In this document: positions 60,301 to 64,000 of the stretch, in pieces
Position numbering within the stretch: position 1 is the stretch's first letter
How the letters are laid out: every line of letters starts with the position of its first letter
Assembly (NCBI GenBank): GCA_017416765.1
Contig: JAFQBE010000014.1
Location: 62,001 to 126,000 of the forward strand
Direction: 5' to 3'
Length of the DNA: 64,000 nucleotides
Source of the DNA: Clostridia bacterium
GTDB taxonomy: Bacteria > Bacillota > Clostridia > Oscillospirales > Acutalibacteraceae
The notes under the pieces: generated by a model
What the model saw: the letters and a program-made list of their open reading frames with translations, nothing else
Databases searched by the model: none
Told to the model about the DNA's origin: nothing
Made by a program: the position numbers and the translations under genes

Positions 60301-60957
60301 GTTGTCAAGAATGAAGAAACAGGCGAAGAACGCAGCTACCTTATCACTTACGGTCTGCGTGTATGCGTTGAAGAGGGTCAGCACATCGAAAAGGGCGCAG
60401 ATATCACAGAAGGTTCACGCAACCCGCATGATATTCTTGCTGTTCTCGGTGTTGAAGCTGTTCATGATTACCTTATCAAGGAAGTTCAGCGCACATACCG
60501 CGGTCAGGGTGTTGATATCAACGATAAGCATATCGAAGTTATCGTTCGCCAGATGATGAGAAAGACAAGAGTTGTTGATGAAGGCGATACAAACCTTCTT
60601 CCCGGCTCAACTGTTGATGCACGCGAAATCATTGATGCAAACAACAAAATCCGCAACCTTGAAAAGGAAACGGGCGAAAAGCTCCGCGAAGCAAGCGGCA
60701 CAACAATGCTTCTCGGTATTACAAAGGCATCTCTTGCAACGGATTCGTTCATGTCCGCCGCATCCTTCCAGGAAACAACAAGAGTTCTTACGGATGCAGC
60801 AATCAAGGGCAAGACAGACAACCTCATGGGTCTTAAAGAAAACGTTATCATCGGTAAGCTTCTGCCCTCAGGTACAGGTATGAAGTGCTACAGCGATGTT
60901 GAAATTTATTCAACAGCCTCCGGTGATGAAGAAATTTCTCTCGAATCCGCTGAATAA
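57304..60957 (+). CDS. rpoC: DNA-directed RNA polymerase subunit beta'
   Basis: 1217 residues, a normal clostridial length. It has the zinc-binding clamp [20 protein letters not shown] (near residue 62), the [32 protein letters not shown] region, the catalytic [14 protein letters not shown] (from 450, three Asp binding Mg2+), the trigger loop/bridge ([20 protein letters not shown]), the second zinc site [13 protein letters not shown], and the C-terminal [19 protein letters not shown]-type text ([16 protein letters not shown]). AGAGGTCG precedes the ATG. The gene is immediately downstream of rpoB. Confidence 0.98.
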   Translation: MDNNTNEITFESIQIALASPDKIRNWSHGEVKKPETINYRTLKPERDGLFCERIFGPMKDWECHCGKYKRIRYKGKVCERCGVEITKAKVRRERMGHIELAAPVSHIWYFKGIPSRMGLILDISPRNLEKVLYFAMYIVIDPGITPLRKYQTLTEKEYADWREKYGDEFRAGMGAEAIKELLAEIDIDELNSELRDELMKSNGQKKARILKRLEVVEAFKQSGNKPEWMILDVIPVLPPDIRPMVQLDGGRFATSDLNDLYRRVINRNNRLKKLLELGAPDIIVRNEKRMLQEAVDALIDNGRRGRPVTGPSNRPLKSLSDMLKGKQGRFRQNLLGKRVDYSGRSVIVVGPELKIYQCGLPKEMALELFKPFVMKRLFETKVALNIKTARKMVERANPEVWDALEIVIKDHPVMLNRAPTLHRLGIQAFEPVLVEGRAIKLHPLVCTAFNADFDGDQMAVHVPLSAEAQAEARFLMLAANNLLKPSDGKPVAVPTQDMVLGSYYITLVKKNDKGHGKVFRDVNEAMMAYDEGDITLHAIIKIRMTKEVNGKVYTKFLQTTLGRVIFNDPIPQDLGWVDRSDPENMFKLEFGDISDIDFDAIMDDDKAFKDAVSMVAKKKNLGKVIESCIKVHGTAVTAEVLDKIKAQGYKYSTIAGLTVSVFDATIPQQKADYLAEAEAKIDKITKKYRKGLISNEKRSKDVIETWEECTNKVAKALKEGFNPYNPINMMLDSGARGNDSQLRQLAGMRGLIANTAGKTIEVPIRANYREGLNILEYFISSRGARKGLADTALRTADSGYLTRRLVDVSQDVIIHTEDCHCHDGVYVYDIDDGHRVIEDLSERLSGRYLLENLVNEETGELVMSCDHMMSDDDAKRVAAYVRAHTPEGEKAKIKIRSLLTCEAEHGVCIKCYGSNLATGDPVTVGEAVGIIAAQSIGEPGTQLTMRTFHTGGVASQADITQGLPRVEELFEARKPKTLAIISEISGTVSLQKVKNSQYVVVKNEETGEERSYLITYGLRVCVEEGQHIEKGADITEGSRNPHDILAVLGVEAVHDYLIKEVQRTYRGQGVDINDKHIEVIVRQMMRKTRVVDEGDTNLLPGSTVDAREIIDANNKIRNLEKETGEKLREASGTTMLLGITKASLATDSFMSAASFQETTRVLTDAAIKGKTDNLMGLKENVIIGKLLPSGTGMKCYSDVEIYSTASGDEEISLESAE

Positions 60958-60970
60958 GCTTTTGGCTTTA

Positions 60971-61000
60971 TTCACAAACTTTTATTGAAAACTTTGTGAA
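60971..61000 (+). terminator. Hairpin after rpoC
   Basis: TTCACAAACTTTT with AAAACTTTGTGAA pairs over 13 bp with one mismatch. There is no U-tract; it may slow or stabilise the 3' end of rpoBC rather than stop it. Confidence 0.45.
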
Positions 61001-61005
61001 AAGTG

Positions 61006-61109
61006 TTGACAAAATACGGTTATTAATGTTAAAATTAATAACTGTGCCATGATGAAGAAGCATGCAGGTCGGTCCGCACAAAACGGGCCGACTTGCAAAA
61101 GGCTTTTTT
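61006..61109 (+). promoter_or_regulatory. Promoter and leader hairpin of rpsL (str operon)
   Basis: TTGACA (61006-61011), 18-base spacer, TAAAAT (61030-61035). About 25 bases later a strong stem lies at 61064-61096 (GCAGGTCGG-CCG / CGG-CCGACTTGC, ~12 bp), and five bases downstream a T6 run (to 61109). This is the look of a leader attenuator or ribosomal-protein control site. Confidence 0.65.
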
Positions 61110-61142
61110 ATATAAAATTCACAAGAAAGGAGATGTCAACTG

Positions 61143-61565
61143 TTGCCTACCTTTAATCAGCTCGTTCGCAACGGCAGAGAAACTATCGAAAAGAAGCCGA
61201 AGGCTCCTGCTCTCTTGAAGGGTCTCAACTCCCACAAGAATGTTATGACCGATAAGGATTCTCCGCAGAAGAGAGGCGTTTGCACAGCAGTTAAGACCGC
61301 AACACCCAAGAAGCCCAACTCCGCACTCCGTAAGATTGCAAGAGTACGTCTTACAAACGGTATCGAAGTTTCCGCTTACATTCCCGGTGTTGGTCACAAC
61401 CTGCAGGAACACAGCGTTGTTCTCATTCGTGGCGGCCGTGTTAAGGACCTTCCCGGTGTTCGTTACCACATCATCCGCGGTTCACTCGATACCCAGGGTG
61501 TTAACGGAAGAATGCAGTCCCGTTCCAAGTACGGTGCAAAGCGTCCTAAGGCAGCCAAAAAATAA
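61143..61565 (+). CDS. rpsL: Ribosomal protein S12
   Basis: A 140-residue decoding-centre protein. It starts at TTG with AAAGGAGATG upstream. It reads [13 protein letters not shown], then [60 protein letters not shown], the family core, and ends in a basic tail. The lysines linked to streptomycin sensitivity are wild-type in [11 protein letters not shown]. It heads the str operon with rpsG and fusA; its leader has a hairpin. Confidence 0.98.
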   Translation: MPTFNQLVRNGRETIEKKPKAPALLKGLNSHKNVMTDKDSPQKRGVCTAVKTATPKKPNSALRKIARVRLTNGIEVSAYIPGVGHNLQEHSVVLIRGGRVKDLPGVRYHIIRGSLDTQGVNGRMQSRSKYGAKRPKAAKK

Positions 61566-61760
61566 TTTTCCTGTTCAACGGTGAATACGGAAAACACTTA
61601 AAAGACAAAAATCTTCTTAGCAGGCTGCGCTCAGCCGCATGCTGAGTGCAACAATGCGAGAGTGTATATTATATAGATATATGCCTCTCTCATTGGCGCC
61701 ACGGGATTTTGTCACTCGAGTACCTATGATATCATTATATTTATGAAGGAGGGAAGCGAA
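61566..61760 (+). other. Structured spacer between rpsL and rpsG
   Basis: A 195-base non-coding spacer, unusually long for rpsL-rpsG. It contains AATGCGAGAG ... CTCTCTCATT flanking a TATATTATATAGATATA core (about 61653-61694), a long AU-rich hairpin, and a GCTGAGTGC-rich stretch before it. Possible processing or autoregulatory site; no gene. Confidence 0.5.
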
Positions 61761-62231
61761 GTGCCAAGAAGAGGCCAGATTGCAAAACGTGATGTTTTGC
61801 CCGATCCGCTTTACAACTCAAAACTCGTTACACGCCTTATCAACAGTGTAATGTACGACGGTAAGAAGGGTGTCGCTCAGAAAATTGTTTACGACGCATT
61901 CGATATCGTTAAGGAAAAAACAGGCAAGGAGCCCCTTGAAGTTTTCGAGGCAGCTATGGAAAATGTAATGCCCGTTCTCGAAGTTAAGGCTCGCCGTGTA
62001 GGTGGTGCAACTTACCAGGTTCCCATGGAAGTACGCCCCGAAAGAAGACAGACCCTCGGTCTGCGCTGGATCACACTTTACAGCCGTCAGCGTTCTGAAA
62101 GAACAATGAAGGAAAGACTTGCAAATGAAATCCTCGACGCAGTAAACGAAACAGGTTCTGCATTCAAGAAGAGAGAAGATACCCACAAGATGGCAGAAGC
62201 AAACAAGGCTTTCTCACATTTCCGTTGGTAA
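61761..62231 (+). CDS. rpsG: Ribosomal protein S7
   Basis: A 156-residue small-subunit protein. The GTG start at 61761 with AAGGAGGGAAGCG upstream gives the normal [36 protein letters not shown] start and usual length; an in-frame ATG 18 bases earlier overlaps the ribosome binding site. [39 protein letters not shown] and the LGLRWI and FSHFRW ends are conserved. It nucleates 30S head assembly and can repress the str operon in other bacteria. A large foldback element follows it. Confidence 0.98.
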   Translation: MPRRGQIAKRDVLPDPLYNSKLVTRLINSVMYDGKKGVAQKIVYDAFDIVKEKTGKEPLEVFEAAMENVMPVLEVKARRVGGATYQVPMEVRPERRQTLGLRWITLYSRQRSERTMKERLANEILDAVNETGSAFKKREDTHKMAEANKAFSHFRW

Positions 62232-62567
62232 TCTTTTTAACAGAAATCTATTATTATCAGCGTAACCCCGATTGCGCAGCATAGGGTGTCGAGTATAATC
62301 TGAACTCGCCCAAAAGCGTAAATTTTTGCGGCTTTTTGGCGTTTCGGATTTGAAAGGCGACAGCCTGCCGGCATCCTCAGCATCCAAAAATCCATCAAAA
62401 ATTCGCACTTTTGGGTCGTGGATTTTTTACGAAGAAGATTTTTGGCATATCGAGGCACAAAACGCAGTAAATCCTGACGGATTTACAAGTATTTTAACGA
62501 TGAGATGGCGGAAATCTGCTCGTAAAAAACGGGTTCGGATTACACTCGCCACCCTACGGAGGAAAAT
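62232..62567 (+). other. 336-base rpsG-fusA spacer
   Basis: Unusually long for the str operon, where rpsG and fusA are normally close. Most of it is the multi-branched element at 62282-62556. No credible reading frame is seen. CGGAGGAAAAT precedes the fusA ATG at 62568. Confidence 0.8.
62282..62556. repeat. Multi-branched foldback element between rpsG and fusA
   Basis: Outer stem: 62282-62308 pairs with 62530-62556 over 27 positions (23 Watson-Crick, 2 wobble). Inside are two further stems: branch A, 62308-62327 with 62397-62417 (CCCAAAAGCG / CGCACTTTTGGG), and branch B, 62421-62443 with 62508-62530 (ATTTTTTACGA / TCGTAAAAAAC). Branch B ends in a perfect hairpin GTAAATCC-TGAC-GGATTTAC at 62467-62486. 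It forms a three-way junction in RNA, or a cruciform in DNA. Confidence 0.8.
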
Positions 62568-64000
62568 ATGCCTAGACAGGTATCTTTGGAAATGACCAGA
62601 AATATCGGTATCATGGCTCACATCGATGCCGGTAAAACAACTACTACCGAGCGTATTCTTTTCTACACCGGTAAGACTCACAAAATCGGTGAGACTCACG
62701 ACGGTACTGCTACAATGGACTGGATGGAGCAGGAGCAGGAGCGTGGTATCACTATCACATCTGCTGCTACAACTTGCTTCTGGAAGAACCACAGAGTTAA
62801 CATCATCGACACTCCCGGTCACGTTGACTTCACAGTTGAGGTTGAGCGTTCACTCAGAGTTCTCGACGGTTCAGTTACTGTTATGTGCGCTAAGGGCGGC
62901 GTTGAGCCCCAGTCTGAGACTGTTTGGCGTCAGGCAGATAAGTACCGCGTACCCAGAATGATCTATGTCAACAAAATGGACATCACAGGTGCAGACTTCT
63001 ACAATGTTCTTGCTATGATTAAGGACAGACTTAAGTGTAATGCTGTCCCGATTCAGCTCCCCATCGGTTCTGAATCCAACTTCAAGGGCATGATTGACCT
63101 TGTAGAAATGCGTGCTTTTGTCTACTATGATGACAAGGGTCTTGATGAGAGAATTGAACCCATTCCGGAAGACATGATGGAGCTTGCTCAGCAGTACCAC
63201 GATGAACTCATCGAAAAGGTTGCAGAGCAGGACGATGCACTTATGGAAAAATTCTTCGAGGGTGAAGAACTCACTGTTGAAGAAATCAAAACTTGCATCC
63301 GTAAGGCTACCATCAACAACGATATGGTTCCCGTTGTTTGCGGTACATCCTACCGTAACAAGGGTGTTCAGCAGGTTCTCGACGCTATTATCGACTATAT
63401 GCCCGCCCCCACAGATGTTGAGGCTATCAAGGGCGTAAACCCCGACACAGAAGAGGAAGAAGTAAGACATTCTTCCGATGAAGAACCCTTTGCAGCTCTT
63501 GCTTTCAAGATTGCAACAGACCCCTTCGTTGGTAAGCTTTGCTTCTTCAGAGTATATTCAGGTAAGATCGACGCAGGCTCAACCGTTTACAACTCTGTAA
63601 AGGGTCAGAACGAGCGTATGGGTCGTATCCTTCAGATGCACTCCAACAAGCGTGAAGAAATCGAATGCTGCTACGCAGGCGATATCGCAGCTGTTGTCGG
63701 TCTCAAGAATACAACAACAGGTGACACACTTTGCGATAAGAACCATCCGGTTATCCTTGAATCCATGGAATTCCCGGAACCCGTTATCCGTGTCGCTATC
63801 GAACCCAAAACAAGAGCAGGCCAGGAAAAGATGGGTATTGCTCTTCAGAAGCTGGCAGAAGAAGACCCGACCTTCAAGTGCTATACTGACGAAGAAACAG
63901 GTCAGACTATCATCGCCGGTATGGGTGAACTTCACCTCGAAATTATCGTTGACAGACTTCTTCGTGAATTCAAGGTTGAAGCTAACGTAGGTAAGCCTCA
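62568..64000 (+). CDS. fusA: Elongation factor G, 5' part
   Basis: The first 477 codons of EF-G, cut by the window end. It starts [31 protein letters not shown] (G1 P-loop), then [37 protein letters not shown] (G2/G3) and [12 protein letters not shown] (G4), followed by domain II with [15 protein letters not shown]. This GTPase drives translocation on the ribosome. It is part of the str operon with rpsL and rpsG and has CGGAGGAAAAT upstream. No internal stop is seen up to 64000. Confidence 0.97.
   Translation, partial: MPRQVSLEMTRNIGIMAHIDAGKTTTTERILFYTGKTHKIGETHDGTATMDWMEQEQERGITITSAATTCFWKNHRVNIIDTPGHVDFTVEVERSLRVLDGSVTVMCAKGGVEPQSETVWRQADKYRVPRMIYVNKMDITGADFYNVLAMIKDRLKCNAVPIQLPIGSESNFKGMIDLVEMRAFVYYDDKGLDERIEPIPEDMMELAQQYHDELIEKVAEQDDALMEKFFEGEELTVEEIKTCIRKATINNDMVPVVCGTSYRNKGVQQVLDAIIDYMPAPTDVEAIKGVNPDTEEEEVRHSSDEEPFAALAFKIATDPFVGKLCFFRVYSGKIDAGSTVYNSVKGQNERMGRILQMHSNKREEIECCYAGDIAAVVGLKNTTTGDTLCDKNHPVILESMEFPEPVIRVAIEPKTRAGQEKMGIALQKLAEEDPTFKCYTDEETGQTIIAGMGELHLEIIVDRLLREFKVEANVGKP

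Noticed and set aside
62326-62595. An open frame across the rpsG-fusA spacer and fusA start.
   Set aside because: It lies on the foldback element, has no ribosome binding site, and would overlap the start of fusA in a wrong frame.

Overview
The window is bacterial chromosomal DNA from a low-to-medium GC Gram-positive anaerobe. It is most likely a gut member of class Clostridia, order Oscillospirales; that placement is inferred from gene content, not from a search. Supporting signs are strong AGGAGG-type ribosome binding sites, many near-consensus sigma-A promoters (TTGACA / TATAAT), secreted proteins with MKK-type signal peptides, a multi-subunit [FeFe] hydrogenase, formate-tetrahydrofolate ligase, the 'GGGtGRT' protein with its partner scaffold, and an ECF sigma / DUF4179 pair. 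No phage, plasmid, CRISPR array, rRNA or complete insertion sequence was seen.

Layout. 1-700: 3' part of glyA. 907-1400: two tandem 45-residue paralogous peptides, each with its own promoter and terminator. 1554-10308: secreted or lipid/phosphoester-hydrolase genes (Ig-like surface protein, LCAT-like lipase, ceramidase-like protein, 1131-residue double metallophosphoesterase). 10366-14210: cysteine synthase, DUF4143-type ATPase and rarA. 14259-15885: an S23-like four-helix-bundle gene coupled to an unknown gene, tRNA-Thr, tRNA-Asp and a small ribbon-helix-helix protein. 15934-22904: aminotransferase, fhs, and a glpK / Ldh-family / malic enzyme run. 23068-25049: a small accessory patch with two unknown genes and a frameshifted low-molecular-weight phosphatase. 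25034-28964: divergent alpha-galactosidase and GPH sugar symporter. 29069-30327: ECF sigma factor and membrane partner. 30402-34525: pnp, rpsO and an M28 peptidase. 34714-38439: lipoprotein, mnmA, stand-alone GlmU-type acyltransferase, lipoprotein. 38725-43752: bifurcating-type hydrogenase operon. 44130-45841: IscU/NifU-like scaffold and GGGtGRT protein. 45949-48502: metallophosphoesterase, PAP2 phosphatase, pduL. 48598-53068: GH127-like protein and a polar amino acid ABC transporter. 53411-64000: rpoB, rpoC, rpsL, rpsG, fusA (cut by the window end).

How the genes fit together. The organism looks like a fermenter that disposes of electrons as H2 (hydrogenase), uses folate one-carbon units (glyA, fhs), feeds on plant and host glycans (alpha-galactosidase with symporter, GH127-like enzyme), glycerol and malate/lactate, and interconverts acyl-CoA and acyl-phosphate through PduL.

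The most unusual content lies mainly between the familiar genes. It includes the tandem PSM-beta-like peptides at 907-1400, and a ~275-bp multi-branched foldback element between rpsG and fusA (62282-62556). There is a ~100-nt hairpin in the rpsO-pnp spacer and a pair of related palindromic MITE-like elements (27224-27399 and 43833-44014). An orphan gene is bracketed by 34-bp direct repeats, and it sits beside a phosphatase broken by an exact 7-bp tandem duplication. All functional statements are from sequence reading only; no database search was run.
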